Shown here: one piece after another, positions 1 through 10,122 of the stretch | Position numbering within the stretch: position 1 is the stretch's first letter | How the letters are laid out: each line of letters begins with the position of its first letter | Assembly: GCA_029262455.1 (NCBI GenBank) | Contig: JAJCZJ010000119.1 | Coordinates: 1 to 64,000 of the forward strand | Direction of reading: 5' to 3' | DNA from: Deltaproteobacteria bacterium | GTDB lineage: Bacteria > Desulfobacterota > Binatia > HRBIN30 > CADEER01 | DNA: 64,000 nucleotides | Program-made: the position numbers and the translations under genes | Notes under the pieces: model-generated | Told to the model about the DNA's origin: nothing | What the model saw: only the letters and a program-made list of their open reading frames with translations | The model's database searches: none

Positions 1-373
<373 letters not shown>

Positions 374-387
374 AAAACATAACGGCA

Positions 388-518
388 CACGGGTTTCCCC
401 GTGGACCGACTGCTGTCATACAACGGAGTGTTCCGTTGTAACTGCAGAGATCCTCGCATGTACATCAGACTCCAATTGCTCGAGTCTGACTTTTCCTACT
501 CTCTAGATTTCAAAGACC
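388..518 (-). promoter_or_regulatory. rRNA operon leader with boxA and hairpins
   Basis: The transcribed leader upstream of 16S carries a boxA-like antitermination sequence on the minus strand at 506-518 (GGTCTTTGAAATC). Three perfect hairpins follow: 466-488 (7 bp stem), 421-438 (7 bp stem, 4-base loop) and 388-403 (6 bp stem, 4-base loop). BoxA in rRNA leaders recruits the NusB/S10 antitermination complex. The hairpins may help processing or folding of the precursor, which is inference. Confidence 0.7.
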
Positions 519-542
519 GGCGCCACTGAGGCGAGACCGCCC

Positions 543-571
543 TTTATATTGAGCACCCGTGAAAGAGTCAA
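543..571 (-). promoter_or_regulatory. sigma70 promoter of the rRNA operon
   Basis: On the minus strand a -35 TTGACT (566-571) and a -10 TATAAA (543-548) are separated by exactly 17 bases. The bases just after the -10 are GGGCGG, a GC-rich discriminator typical of growth-rate and stringently controlled rRNA promoters. The predicted start is near 536, about 160 bases upstream of mature 16S and just ahead of boxA. Confidence 0.85.
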
Positions 572-590
572 CCCCGCCGTGGACGATATG

Positions 591-626
591 GGCGATTTTC
601 CCTCTTCCGACACCCCGAAAATCGCC
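591..626. promoter_or_regulatory. Inverted repeat upstream of the rRNA promoter
   Basis: A perfect 10-base inverted repeat, GGCGATTTTC and its complement, is separated by 16 bases. It begins about 20 bases upstream of the -35 element, where activator or UP-element contacts of rRNA promoters usually lie. It could be a protein site, or a hairpin ending a transcript that enters from the right. No partner is identifiable from sequence. Confidence 0.4.
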
Positions 627-809
627 AACTTCCAAGGGGTTGAAAGAGTGACTGATTCTTCAGCGCGGCTAGAGAATTTCAGATTGTGCGGAACCTTCAG
701 GAGGGCTCCGCCTTAATCCCCCAATGGGGGCCGGATCATCGGTGCCACGAGAGCCCGCAGGCATAGAAAATGGGCATCAAGCTGGGCATGTGGCACCCCG
801 ATAACAGAA

Positions 810-840
810 GAGGGTGCAGGCGGACTTCGCCTGCACCCTC
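810..840 (-). terminator. Terminator of the first RTX/Pro-Thr gene
   Basis: A perfect 13-bp GC-rich stem (810-822 with 828-840) closes a 5-base loop 26 bases beyond the stop of the leftward gene ending at 867. The bases after it on the minus strand are CTTCTGTTAT, a weak U-rich tail. It separates this gene from the rRNA operon. Confidence 0.7.
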
Positions 841-866
841 GAAAACCGCAGATCGGGCCGAGGTGA

Positions 867-3431
867 CTAGAAGCTCGCCTCACTGCCAAAGCATTCAATC
901 GCCCCAACATCTCGGCAGTCCCCAGCGTCACAGCTGCCGCCCGGCGGGCCCGTCGTCACAATTTCGCTCAGGCCCCCGCAGCCAGCCTCGCCTCCTGTCT
1001 CGACCGACACGACTGCGTCGACAAAGGCAGGGACGCTCGCGAGGCAGAATGCGCCATTCTCCCCAGATTCCACTGCGTCCGATTCATCCCCTTCTCCATC
1101 AACGAGCCAGACGTGGGCTCCAGAAATCGGAGAATCCGAAGCCGGATTGTTGACACCAGCGAGACCGGCCCCGATGCGCGCCGAATTGGCGACGACCACA
1201 ATGCCCTGGAGACAGGCCGCCGTCGTTCCAGCCGGAGTCGCTGTTGCCGTCGCGGACGGTATCACGGTCGCTGTCGGGCTCGGTGTGGCAGCCTGAGTCG
1301 GCGTCGGAACGGATCCGAGCTCGCAACGAATGACGAACTCGCCGACACAGGCATCGAAGTTTGGTCCACCGTCTACAATGTCGAAGCCACGCCCCCCGAT
1401 CAAAAGATCGGGGCCGAAACTACCGCGGAGTCTGTCGTCGCCACGACCACCGAACACCTGATCCTGGCCACGTCCACCATGCAACGAATCACGACCGGTC
1501 CCGCCATGGATCCAGTCATTTTGCTGTTCTCCGCGTATTCGATCACGGCCCGGCCCACCGCGGATGTCATCCGCACCAGAACCACCTTGAATAAGGTCGT
1601 TGCCAGGACCGCCACAAATGATGTCATTCCCCCCAAGTCCGAAAATGAAATCCCCACCACCGAGTCCTGCAATGACATCCGGGCCAAACGTACCTACGAT
1701 CACGTCCGCACCAGCCGTACCGATACACGGCTGCGCCACAAACCCATTGACGAAGCACCCGAACGTGGCGGGATGAAAGTTCCCATCGCGATCCCGACAA
1801 CCAACCGGGTCAGCCGGCGTCGGCGTCGGTGTGAACGTGGCGGTAGCAGTTCCCGTTGGCTCCGCCGTTGGCGTAAACGTTTCTGTGGGTTCGAACGTCG
1901 CCGTCGCTGTGCCGGTCGGGACTCCCGTTGGCGTCGAGGTCGCGGACGGTTCCATCGTCAGTGTCGCTGTACCAGTCGGCACCGCCGTAGGGGTTGACGT
2001 CAACGTCGGCTCCGCTGTTGCTGTCGCAGTACCCGTTGGAACTGCTGTCACTGTCGCCGTGCCAGTCGGGATCGCTGTCGGTGTGATCGTTGCCGTCGCC
2101 GTACCCGTTGGAATCGCCGTCGGCGTATCCGTTGCCGTTGCTGTGCCCGTCGGCACACCTGTCGGTGTATACGTTGCCGTCGCCGTGCCAGTCGGCACTG
2201 CTGTCGGTGTGATCGTTGCCGTTGCCGTGCCCGTCGGCACCGCTGTTGCCGTCGCCGTGCCCGTCGGCACTGCTGTCGGTGTGATCGTTGCCGTTGCCGT
2301 GCCAGTCGGCACCGCTGTTGCCGTCGCCGTGCCAGTCGGCACTGCTGTCGGCGTAATCGTTGCCGTTGCCGTGCCCGTCGGGATCGCTGTCGGTGTGATC
2401 GTTGCCGTTGCCGTGCCAGTCGGCACCGCTGTTGCCGTCGCCGTGCCAGTCGGCACTGCTGTCGGCGTAATCGTTGCCGTTGCTGTGCCCGTCGGCACCG
2501 CTGTTGCCGTCGCTGTGCCAGTCGGCACTGCTGTCGGCGTAATCGTTGCCGTTGCCGTGCCCGTCGGTACCACCGTCGGTGTGATCGTTGCCGTTGCTGT
2601 GCCGGTCGGTACCGCTGTGGGCGTAATCGTCACTGTCGCCGTACCCGTTGGAATCGCGGTCGGCGTAATCGTCACCGTTGCTGTCCCCGTCGGCACCGCT
2701 GTCGCAGTCGCCGTGCCGGTCGGAACCGCTGTCGGTGTGAACGTAGGCGTAGCCGTCGGAGTCGACTCGCAGTTGACGACCTGTTCAGCATCGCAGATGT
2801 CGAACTGACGGCCACCGTCAATCTCATCAGCGCCTGGACCGCCGGTGAGTACGTCGTTGTCTGCGCCGCCTTCGATCTCGTCGTCATCAGCGTCGCCATT
2901 GATGGTATCTGGACCTCGGCTTCCGTCGATCCGGTCGTGGCCGGGTCCACCGCTGATGTCGTCGCTGCCACTGCCACCATCAATGCGATCATCACCGGAT
3001 TCGCCGAAGATGTCGTCATCGCCAGTACCACCGGTGATGCGATCCGCGGCCGCCCCACCGACAATGAAGTCGTTGCCAGATGACCCGATCAGTCGATCTT
3101 CATCACCCTCGCCACGCAAGGCATCATCATCAGGACCGCCGACGAGTCGATCTTCGCCGTCCCCTCCACAGAGGACGTCGTTACCCCGTAGGCCCATGAT
3201 TCGATCATTGCCGCCCAACCCGATGATTACATCATCGCCATTCGTGCCGACGATACGATCGTCGGAGGCACTTCCAATACAAGGCAAGTTCGCGGTGCCG
3301 TTGACCCTACAACCGAGAGTGGGCGCAAGCGCGACACCGTTACGATCGAGACAAGTTTGCCCGGCGACGATGCTCGCGTGCAGCCCAACCACCGCGAACA
3401 CGAGGTGAGTACACAAGCTTCTTGACTTCAT
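867..3431 (-). CDS. Secreted RTX protein with Pro-Thr repeat linkers, 854 aa
   Basis: A modular exported protein of unknown role. A Sec signal peptide (about residues 1-24) is followed by an RTX beta-roll (about 27-220) of GGxGxDxhx nonapeptides that should bind calcium. Next come a very long Pro-Thr-Gly-Ala repeat linker (about 220-539), a second RTX block (540-707), a short second linker and a Cys-containing C-terminal domain (739-854). The start is at 3431 because GGGAGGAG lies 9 bases upstream; a longer frame to 3455 would bury the signal peptide. Both RTX blocks are bracketed by cysteines at fixed spacing, unusual for type I secreted RTX proteins, which normally lack Sec signals. The C-terminal domain matches that of the next gene. 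It is probably a cell-surface or released calcium-binding protein. The function is unknown. Confidence 0.85.
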   Translation of the reverse strand: MKSRSLCTHLVFAVVGLHASIVAGQTCLDRNGVALAPTLGCRVNGTANLPCIGSASDDRIVGTNGDDVIIGLGGNDRIMGLRGNDVLCGGDGEDRLVGGPDDDALRGEGDEDRLIGSSGNDFIVGGAAADRITGGTGDDDIFGESGDDRIDGGSGSDDISGGPGHDRIDGSRGPDTINGDADDDEIEGGADNDVLTGGPGADEIDGGRQFDICDAEQVVNCESTPTATPTFTPTAVPTGTATATAVPTGTATVTITPTAIPTGTATVTITPTAVPTGTATATITPTVVPTGTATATITPTAVPTGTATATAVPTGTATATITPTAVPTGTATATAVPTGTATATITPTAIPTGTATATITPTAVPTGTATATAVPTGTATATITPTAVPTGTATATAVPTGTATATITPTAVPTGTATATYTPTGVPTGTATATDTPTAIPTGTATATITPTAIPTGTATVTAVPTGTATATAEPTLTSTPTAVPTGTATLTMEPSATSTPTGVPTGTATATFEPTETFTPTAEPTGTATATFTPTPTPADPVGCRDRDGNFHPATFGCFVNGFVAQPCIGTAGADVIVGTFGPDVIAGLGGGDFIFGLGGNDIICGGPGNDLIQGGSGADDIRGGPGRDRIRGEQQNDWIHGGTGRDSLHGGRGQDQVFGGRGDDRLRGSFGPDLLIGGRGFDIVDGGPNFDACVGEFVIRCELGSVPTPTQAATPSPTATVIPSATATATPAGTTAACLQGIVVVANSARIGAGLAGVNNPASDSPISGAHVWLVDGEGDESDAVESGENGAFCLASVPAFVDAVVSVETGGEAGCGGLSEIVTTGPPGGSCDAGDCRDVGAIECFGSEASF
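1815..2770 (-). repeat. Tandem repeats encoding the Pro-Thr linker
   Basis: Near-identical 30-base and 42-base units encode [10 protein letters not shown] and [14 protein letters not shown] type peptides, repeated more than twenty times inside the first RTX gene. The regular third-position pattern keeps the opposite strand open as a 325-codon frame rich in [11 protein letters not shown]. That frame is a repeat artefact. The array probably expands and contracts by slippage or recombination. Confidence 0.85.
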
Positions 3432-3654
3432 TTCGGTTTGCTCCTCCCAAAGCAACTCCGTTTGCGACTCCCCCGAGCCGTGTTCATGAAGACGATCCTC
3501 CTACGAACGCTACCCCTTCACCAAACCAAAACTACGCACTTGCTATGGGTTACGCGTGGCGAAATGAGGTTTTTTTCTGCTCCATAAGCAAAGTGAACAT
3601 CGGGTGAACTCTTTGTGGCGGGGAGATCGCCATCGTGCGTCCCGTCGACGAAAA

Positions 3655-3680
3655 GAGGCGGGTGCATACGCACCCGCCTC
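3655..3680 (-). terminator. Terminator of the second RTX/Pro-Thr gene
   Basis: An 11-bp perfect stem (GAGGCGGGTGC with its complement) and a 4-base loop lie 32 bases past the stop at 3712. On the minus strand they are followed by TTTTCGT. This is a good intrinsic terminator, and it also isolates the downstream paralogue, whose own promoter must lie in 3432-3650. Confidence 0.8.
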
Positions 3681-3711
3681 TCCACGGCCCGATTTAGCTC
3701 TTAGAAAGAAA

Positions 3712-6411
3712 CTATGAAGGAAGCTCACCGAAGCAGGGAATGTCGCCTACGTCGGTACAGTCGCCGCCCGAGCACGTTCCGCCGGGAGTTCCCGTCGAGA
3801 TCTCCGACGAGAACCCGTTGCAGAAATCTGGGGCCGGCCCCTCCACGTCGATGAAGAAGTCTGCGAACGCCGGGACGCCCGGAATGCAGAAGTCGCCGTT
3901 CGCGTCGGTGAGCACCGGACCGAACTCCTGCTCCGTCTGGTTATTGAACGCAATCACCGACGCACCTTCAATCGGATCACCACCTGGCAACACGATCCCA
4001 GACAAAGCGAATTGCGGTCGGTCACCACCGGCATCGACTACCCGGCCCGACAAACACGTGTCGGTTCCCATCGAAGACTCTTGGAGGTCCGCCTGCACGC
4101 AGGTCGCAGGCATCGAACAGTCTCCATCACCAGGTGTCGTAACCATCACCGGCGCAATCCCCGGAGACGTCAGGACGACGTCGGACGAAGCGGCTGCCAC
4201 TAAACAGTACGACCCGTCGGCGGCACTCGAGGCAGAACCTCCCGTCGTCGATCCAACCGGCCGACCGAACAACGGAGACCCAAACTGATCGGACACTACA
4301 CCGGTAACGCAAGACACGCCCGAGAGCTGCAGTGTCGGCGCAACCGTACAGCCTCCCGGTGGCGACGAGCATGTGAAGTTGCCGACCGGGCTCGAGACCT
4401 GTTCAGTCTGACTCTGGATTGCACCGCCGGATAGCAGCGTAGCGGTGACGTTGATGAGCGAATCGCGCCGAACGTTCACACAGTAAGCACCAGACGCATT
4501 GGTTGTCGCCCGGCTGTTACCATTGTAATCCACCCCAGCGCCAATGACCGAAGCACCTTGTACCGGGGCGCCGCCCACATCCGTCACCGAGCCTTCGACA
4601 CACCCAAACGTGGTAATCGGGCGGTCACAGTTCCACCATGAAAAGTGAGCGACAGTTCCAATCACAGCTAGGCGTCCAGGAGTCGTTGTGCTCATCGAGA
4701 CCGTACCGACACTTTCCTCCAGCCAAACTCCGTTGGTTTCGTCGAAGAACCACAGCGCAACGGACTCATCGAGCACGAGACTCGTATTCGCAGGCAGCAG
4801 GAACTCCACTGTGGCGGTTTGCCCCGGCGCAAGATTGAGCGGGCTACCACCCTGCGTAATCGAGACATCAAACAGGGCAAACGTCTCCAGAGTCACAGCT
4901 GAGCCGCCGGCATCCTCGGCAGCAAAGTCCCCGGGAAACGCACCGATCTCTGCTGTACTCGGGTCAATCGTCGAAATCACGACCTCCACGTTGCCGGTCG
5001 CTTCGATGCTGTCCGGACCGAAGGTCACGCGCGAACCATTGTGGATCGCTGTGCCGCCGGACTGCGCATTCACAGTCTGAGGCTCGCTCGACGGGATCAG
5101 CACCTTGTCGAGCCGGATGTCCGTCGGACCACCAAGTACGAAGTCGACCACGCCAAACGTCGTCGCAAAGCCATCGGCCGAGAACGTAACGACAACACGG
5201 GGCAATTCGCTGAGATCGTTGACCTCGTAGAGTCCACCAGCATCCGTAGTATCCGACATACCTTCGACAATCACCGAGACGTCGGCGAGCGGGAGTCCGG
5301 CTGCGTCGGTGACCTGTCCGAACACCGAACCATTTGTCGACACCGTCGGTGTCGGTGAGCTTGTATGGGTATCTGTCGCAGTAGCTGTCGCCGTTGCCGT
5401 AGGAGTCTCCGTTGAAGTGCTCGTCGGCGTGGCCGTCGGCGAATTCGTCGGCGTTTCGGTCGGGATATCCGTCGGCGTGTCAGTCGCCGTCGGCGTCTCG
5501 GTATGCGTCGGCGTAGCCGTCGGAGTGTCAGTCGGCGTCGAAGTCGGCGTCGAAGTTGGCGGCTCCGTCGGCGTGTCGGTATGCGTCGGCGTAGCCGACG
5601 GCGTGTCGGTCGCCGTCGAAGTTGGGGTATCCGTCGGTGTCGCCGTTGTCGTCGGCGTTGGAGGATCCGTTGGGACTTCGGTACTCGTCGGCGTTACCGT
5701 CGGAAGAGCCGTAACGGTGTCCGTCGGGACCGAAGTGGCCGTCGGCGTGGGTGGCACAACGGTAGGCGTCGGAGTCGGTTCCGTGGACAACTCACATCGT
5801 TTCAAACGCTCGCCCGAGCAACGATCGATCTGAGCACCGCCGTCAACACGGTCGAATCCATCGTCGCCGACCAGCGTGTCGCGGCCGAAGCTACCATTGA
5901 TTCGATCGTCGCCAGGACCGCCCGACGCGGTATCGTCACCAGGCCCGGTGCGAATCCGATCGCGCCCCGGACCACCGAGGACGTCGTCATCACCCCATCC
6001 GCCAAAAATATTGTCATCACCTGACTCACCCAGGATCGTGTCGTCGCCGGCGGAGCCATCGACATAGTCGCGACCGTCACCGGCGCGAACCAGATCGTTG
6101 CCCCAACCCGCAAAGACGAGATCGTTGCCGCCCTCGGAGCAAACAATGTCATTTCCGCCGCGGGCCCAAATCAAGTCACCACCTGATCCCGCGATGATCA
6201 CATCGCCATCGTTCGTGCCGATGATGAAATCGCGCCCCGAGGTCCCAACGCATGGCCGATTTCGCCGGCCATTGACGATACAACCATCGGTGGCACTTCG
6301 CTCGATCCCTTCGGTGTCCAAACAAGTGCTGGCCATACCGATACTCGCAGACATCGCAATTGCAGATGTCGCCACGAGCGTCGCAAACACGCTCTGTCCA
6401 ATATGCTTCAT
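3712..6411 (-). CDS. Secreted RTX protein with Ig-like/carboxypeptidase-regulatory domains, 899 aa
   Basis: A paralogue of the neighbouring gene with a richer tail. A Sec signal peptide (about 1-28) is followed by a Cys-bracketed RTX beta-roll (about 30-207) and a Pro-Thr linker (207-357). Then comes a carboxypeptidase-regulatory-like beta-sandwich starting with [16 protein letters not shown] (357-444). A beta domain reminiscent of ZU5-type folds (444-590) and two or three further regulatory-like repeats ([24 protein letters not shown]) follow. The same C-terminal domain as the neighbour closes the protein. The start at 6411 has AGAGGG five bases upstream. Expected location is outside the cytoplasm, possibly the cell surface. 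Domain names are from motif recognition; no ligand can be inferred. Confidence 0.85.
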   Translation of the reverse strand: MKHIGQSVFATLVATSAIAMSASIGMASTCLDTEGIERSATDGCIVNGRRNRPCVGTSGRDFIIGTNDGDVIIAGSGGDLIWARGGNDIVCSEGGNDLVFAGWGNDLVRAGDGRDYVDGSAGDDTILGESGDDNIFGGWGDDDVLGGPGRDRIRTGPGDDTASGGPGDDRINGSFGRDTLVGDDGFDRVDGGAQIDRCSGERLKRCELSTEPTPTPTVVPPTPTATSVPTDTVTALPTVTPTSTEVPTDPPTPTTTATPTDTPTSTATDTPSATPTHTDTPTEPPTSTPTSTPTDTPTATPTHTETPTATDTPTDIPTETPTNSPTATPTSTSTETPTATATATATDTHTSSPTPTVSTNGSVFGQVTDAAGLPLADVSVIVEGMSDTTDAGGLYEVNDLSELPRVVVTFSADGFATTFGVVDFVLGGPTDIRLDKVLIPSSEPQTVNAQSGGTAIHNGSRVTFGPDSIEATGNVEVVISTIDPSTAEIGAFPGDFAAEDAGGSAVTLETFALFDVSITQGGSPLNLAPGQTATVEFLLPANTSLVLDESVALWFFDETNGVWLEESVGTVSMSTTTPGRLAVIGTVAHFSWWNCDRPITTFGCVEGSVTDVGGAPVQGASVIGAGVDYNGNSRATTNASGAYCVNVRRDSLINVTATLLSGGAIQSQTEQVSSPVGNFTCSSPPGGCTVAPTLQLSGVSCVTGVVSDQFGSPLFGRPVGSTTGGSASSAADGSYCLVAAASSDVVLTSPGIAPVMVTTPGDGDCSMPATCVQADLQESSMGTDTCLSGRVVDAGGDRPQFALSGIVLPGGDPIEGASVIAFNNQTEQEFGPVLTDANGDFCIPGVPAFADFFIDVEGPAPDFCNGFSSEISTGTPGGTCSGGDCTDVGDIPCFGELPS
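5345..5790 (-). repeat. Pro-Thr linker repeats of the second RTX gene
   Basis: Short degenerate repeats encode PTDTPT, PTATPT and PTHTDT style peptides. They are less uniform than the array of the neighbouring gene, so they are probably older or under weaker homogenisation. An overlapping plus-strand frame of 174 codons (5309-5833) is a shadow of this periodicity. Confidence 0.75.
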
Positions 6412-6585
6412 ATTTCCCTCTCTGATGGCCCCCGCTCCAAGACGCAGACACTATTCAACCGTAAAGCCAGTCGCTTTTACTGATCCCCGGGACCGAGTCA
6501 ACCCACGGTTGCCACCCGACACAGCATCGGGCACTCTCCGAGCCGAAGTTCAGAAAGCGCACTAGGAGCGTGTAGGTACAACGGT

Positions 6586-6605
6586 CGGCACCGAGACCGG
6601 TGCCG
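6586..6605 (-). terminator. Hairpin after purB
   Basis: A perfect 8-bp stem (CGGCACCG with CGGTGCCG) with the loop AGAC begins 5 bases after the purB stop. It lacks a clear U-tract, so its strength as a terminator is uncertain. Confidence 0.5.
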
Positions 6606-6609
6606 TTGC

Positions 6610-8034
6610 TCAGAGGATGGCTTCTGGCCGAATCTCCGCGGATTGAGGGTAACGCTTCACCAGGTTTTCGACCTCGGCCACGAACGCATCGGTCTGGCCG
6701 AGGGCGTTGCCGACGAAGGACTCGTCGCGAGCGAGAATCCCGTCTAGCTGAGCGCGGCTGAGGCCAATTCTGGCGTCTCCAGCCAACCGCTCGAGCAGGT
6801 CATTGTCGCCGCCGCCACGCACCGTGCGCGCTGCCGCGACCGCATGCTCTTTGATCGCTTCGTGCGCTACCTCACGCCCGGCTCCGGCTTTCACGGCCGA
6901 CATTAAAACGGTCGTCGTCGCCAGAAATGGCAAGTACTGGCGACGCTCAGCATCGATACGCGCTGGCGAGATCTCAAGCTCGCCGATGACGGTCAACAAC
7001 GTCTCGAGTTCTCCGTCAAAAGCAAACATGGCCCCCGGCAGGGCGACGCGCCGAACCACCGAGCACGAAACGTCGCCCTCGTTCCACTGGTCTCCAGCGA
7101 GTGCGCCGACCATATTAACGTACCCGCCAAGAATCGAGTGGAAGCCGTTGATCCGTTCGCTGCTGCGCGAATTGACCTTGTGCGGCATTGCCGACGAACC
7201 GACCTGGCCCTTCTGAAACCCTTCCGAAGCAAGCTCGTGTCCAGCCATCAATCGCAACGTTCGCGCAAAGCTGCTCGGCCCTGAAGAAAGCTGGTAGAGA
7301 GTCGAGACGACCTCGAAATCGAGACTGCGCGGGTAGACCTGCCCGATCGACGCAAAGACCCGCGCAAAGCCAAGACTGTCGGCGATTCCCGTTTCGAGTT
7401 CCTCGACCGCCTTGGCATCGCCACCGAGAAGCGTCAACAAATCCAACTGGGTGCCCACCGGGCCCTTGAGGCCTCGCAGTGGATACCGCTCGACGAGCGA
7501 ATCGAGCCGCTCAAACGCAACCAACATCTCGCCACCGAACATCGCCAGCCGTTTTCCGAACGTCGTGACCTGGGCAGCAACATTATGGGTTCGGCCGGTC
7601 AGAGCAACCGCGCGAAACTCCTCGGCGCGCTGGGCCAAACCACGTAGTGCCGCAACGTACTTCAATCGAAAGAGCTGCAGCGAGCGCAGAATCTGCAACT
7701 GCTCGACATTCTCCGTAAGATCTCTGCTCGTAAGCCCTTTGTGGATGTGCTCGTGACCGGCCAAGGCACAGAACTCGTCAATGCGTGCCTTGACGTCGTG
7801 ACGTGTGACCCTCTCGCGGGCCCGAATACTGTCCAAATCCACCTGACCCACGACCCCCTCGTAGGCGGCAATCGCCGACTCAGGAATATCAAGACCGTGC
7901 TGGCGTTGGGCTCGCATCACGGCAATCCAAAACTCCCGCTCGAGCCGGACCCGAGCAGCCGGCGACCAAATCGAGCGAAGAGCCGCGCTGGCATAGCGAT
8001 CCGCTAGCACGTCCATAATCATCTCATCGCTCAC
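6610..8034 (-). CDS. purB: Adenylosuccinate lyase
   Basis: This enzyme of the fumarase/aspartase superfamily removes fumarate from SAICAR and from adenylosuccinate in purine synthesis, in the cytoplasm as a homotetramer. The superfamily signature GSSAMPHKVNS is intact in the C-terminal half. Other conserved segments are TSRDLTEN (about residue 97) and LTGRTHNVAAQ, which carries the catalytic His. About 474 residues is normal for the family. I chose the GTG at 8034 because GGAGGG lies 5 bases upstream; the frame stays open to a TTG at 8094, but that extension looks non-coding. It is divergent from the glycosyltransferase at 8224 and has no other purine genes beside it. Confidence 0.92.
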   Translation of the reverse strand: MSDEMIMDVLADRYASAALRSIWSPAARVRLEREFWIAVMRAQRQHGLDIPESAIAAYEGVVGQVDLDSIRARERVTRHDVKARIDEFCALAGHEHIHKGLTSRDLTENVEQLQILRSLQLFRLKYVAALRGLAQRAEEFRAVALTGRTHNVAAQVTTFGKRLAMFGGEMLVAFERLDSLVERYPLRGLKGPVGTQLDLLTLLGGDAKAVEELETGIADSLGFARVFASIGQVYPRSLDFEVVSTLYQLSSGPSSFARTLRLMAGHELASEGFQKGQVGSSAMPHKVNSRSSERINGFHSILGGYVNMVGALAGDQWNEGDVSCSVVRRVALPGAMFAFDGELETLLTVIGELEISPARIDAERRQYLPFLATTTVLMSAVKAGAGREVAHEAIKEHAVAAARTVRGGGDNDLLERLAGDARIGLSRAQLDGILARDESFVGNALGQTDAFVAEVENLVKRYPQSAEIRPEAIL

Positions 8035-8223
8035 TGGTCCCTCCTCGTCTCCACGGTCAGCCCGCAGTATCACTGGCCCGTGAGGGGTGATCAAGGAACC
8101 CCAATTGGCAGAACCGCACCCGCCACACCAATCTCCGTACCCGGGTCATCCCCTCGCGAGCGAATCCGTTGACAGGCTCGGGGCCTCATACAATAGGTAG
8201 CGGATGAGTCGAAGGTAGGCCGG

Positions 8224-9972
8224 ATGCAGCAACGCTATTGGGTGATACTGGGAATCGCTCTCATCCTGGGGACTGCCCTGAGAGCAGGAAATCTTGGATG
8301 GGGATTGCCGACCTACCACGTTCCAGACGAGTCCCAACTCCTGAGAAGAAGTGAACTCGTCACCTCATGCCCGCCCCGCTGGGGCGCCTCTTGTATCGAT
8401 CCACCCACTTTCCTCGGCAACTGGCTGTTTTTCGTCTACCCTCACTCGCAGCTCTATTTTCTCAACACCACGCTCGAGGCAGCGGGATTGGCAGATTCAG
8501 CCACTTCGCCGGACGCGACGCGCGACGAACGTGCCCGCATCGTCGCCGACCGGATCTTGATCGGTAGGTGGCTCACTCTCTCATTCGGAGTCGCCACCAT
8601 ATTCGCCACCTTTCTCACCGCGGCGATTCTCTTCGACGGTCGCACCGCCAGCGTCGCAGCTCTCCTGTTGGCCGTGATTCCCTACCACGCTGCATACTCC
8701 CACATCGTCAATGTGGATATCCCGACAGCGCTTTGGACGACCTGCAGCCTACTGTTCGCAGCCCTAGCAACTCGCCGCTCAGAGTTCGTTCTTCCCTTCA
8801 TGGCCGCCGGCTTCTTCGGGGGATTGGCGGCGGCGACGAAGTATCCAGGAGTCCTCATTCTGTCGGCTTCAGCTACCGCGGTCGCTCTTGCGGCGACAAC
8901 AGCGCCAACGACTCCCAGCCGAGTCGGCCTAATGGACCGCGCCAAGAAGTTTCTGATCCGGGCGACGACGAGATCCGTGGCTGTCGCAGTTGGCGCCGTG
9001 CTGGGATTCGCTCTCGGTTGCCCCCATTGCGTTCTCCAACCCGCGAACTTCCTACGCTCCCAGAACATGACGCAGTCCATCCACAAGACTGCCCTGGTAG
9101 GGGCGGAGGTCGCACCCAGCGCCACGCTCCCCGCAGGGGCAACGCTTGCGACCCTGAAGACCAATCCCCAAGCGAGTCACGAGTTCATCCAGACTCTCGC
9201 CTTCCTGGTCAGCTGGCCAGTTCTACTCCTCAGCGTGCTCGGGCTAGGCCTGGCGATACGACGAAAAAATCGGGAGATCTTACTACTGATCGTGCCTCTC
9301 GTCTCTTTCGTTGGGTTCTTCGCGCTGGCCAACCACTCGCCGCCGCGCTACTACCTAGCCGTCGCTCCGATCCTGGCGATCGCCGCTGCTTTCGTGGTCA
9401 GCAAGGCCCCCGAGCGCACCCGCACTGCGCCAATCGCGTGGCTATCGACCGCAGGCACGCTGCTGTTCTCCACTCTCATGACGATTTCGTTCGTCAACAA
9501 TTTCACGACAGACGATCGGCACGAGTTGACGGAGTTCATCGAGGATACAACCGCTCGACGGTACGGCCCTATCATGTACCAGCAGCGCGCCATTCGCCCC
9601 AAAGTCGCGATCCTCAGCCCCTACCTTGGCTACGACGCGATCAAAAGTATCGCACCCGGACGAACCACCCGATACATTCAGATCAACCCAACCCCCAGGG
9701 CGGTGATCGAACACGCACCGCAGTACATCGTGCTGTCCACACCCGCGAGGGTCCGCTACCTACGGACCACCACCTGGAACAGGGACCTCGTCAAGCAACT
9801 CGACAGTGGAGAACTCGGCTACAACCTCGCAAAGACAATTCCCGCGAGGTTTTTCGGCGACATCCTCTATGGGGCAGACGATATCGACCCCTTCGCGGGC
9901 TGGGTCCGCGGCCGTATCGGCTTCCGGCTCTACGAATACCGGACCGGGCAACCGCCCCGACTCGAGCACTAA
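8224..9972 (+). CDS. GT39/ArnT-like membrane glycosyltransferase, 582 aa
   Basis: A polytopic membrane protein of the dolichyl-phosphate-mannose protein mannosyltransferase type (PMT_2). These enzymes move a sugar from a polyprenyl-phosphate carrier to a periplasmic acceptor. About nine to ten hydrophobic segments are visible, the first at residues 7-24. It is followed by the acidic motif VPDES in the first periplasmic loop, the position of the catalytic Asp/Glu in this family. A soluble C-terminal part of about 150 residues follows the last membrane segment. No sugar or lipid-A gene is adjacent, so the acceptor is unknown. Confidence 0.75.
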   Translation: MQQRYWVILGIALILGTALRAGNLGWGLPTYHVPDESQLLRRSELVTSCPPRWGASCIDPPTFLGNWLFFVYPHSQLYFLNTTLEAAGLADSATSPDATRDERARIVADRILIGRWLTLSFGVATIFATFLTAAILFDGRTASVAALLLAVIPYHAAYSHIVNVDIPTALWTTCSLLFAALATRRSEFVLPFMAAGFFGGLAAATKYPGVLILSASATAVALAATTAPTTPSRVGLMDRAKKFLIRATTRSVAVAVGAVLGFALGCPHCVLQPANFLRSQNMTQSIHKTALVGAEVAPSATLPAGATLATLKTNPQASHEFIQTLAFLVSWPVLLLSVLGLGLAIRRKNREILLLIVPLVSFVGFFALANHSPPRYYLAVAPILAIAAAFVVSKAPERTRTAPIAWLSTAGTLLFSTLMTISFVNNFTTDDRHELTEFIEDTTARRYGPIMYQQRAIRPKVAILSPYLGYDAIKSIAPGRTTRYIQINPTPRAVIEHAPQYIVLSTPARVRYLRTTTWNRDLVKQLDSGELGYNLAKTIPARFFGDILYGADDIDPFAGWVRGRIGFRLYEYRTGQPPRLEH

Positions 9973-10122
9973 CATTTCGTAGAAAACGTAAGATCGAGGT
10001 GTTTGGACGGGTTTGACCGCCCTCTGCCTCTATCTTATGGTCACACCAAGCATGTAGAAGCATGCTGCCAGCATCCCGAAGGAAGCAGCTGCAATAATGA
10101 GCGGAGCAGATACACTCTCGGC

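Noticed and set aside
2030-2760. Tandem array as a CRISPR locus
   Set aside because: The repeats are contiguous in-frame coding units without unique spacers, and no cas genes are present.
1831-2808. 325-codon plus-strand frame with [11 protein letters not shown] repeats
   Set aside because: It is the exact antisense of the Pro-Thr repeat array, open only because the repeat unit is a multiple of three bases. It has no ribosome site and overlaps a clear minus-strand gene.
5309-5833. 174-codon plus-strand frame with VGVSVGV repeats
   Set aside because: Antisense shadow of the second Pro-Thr linker.
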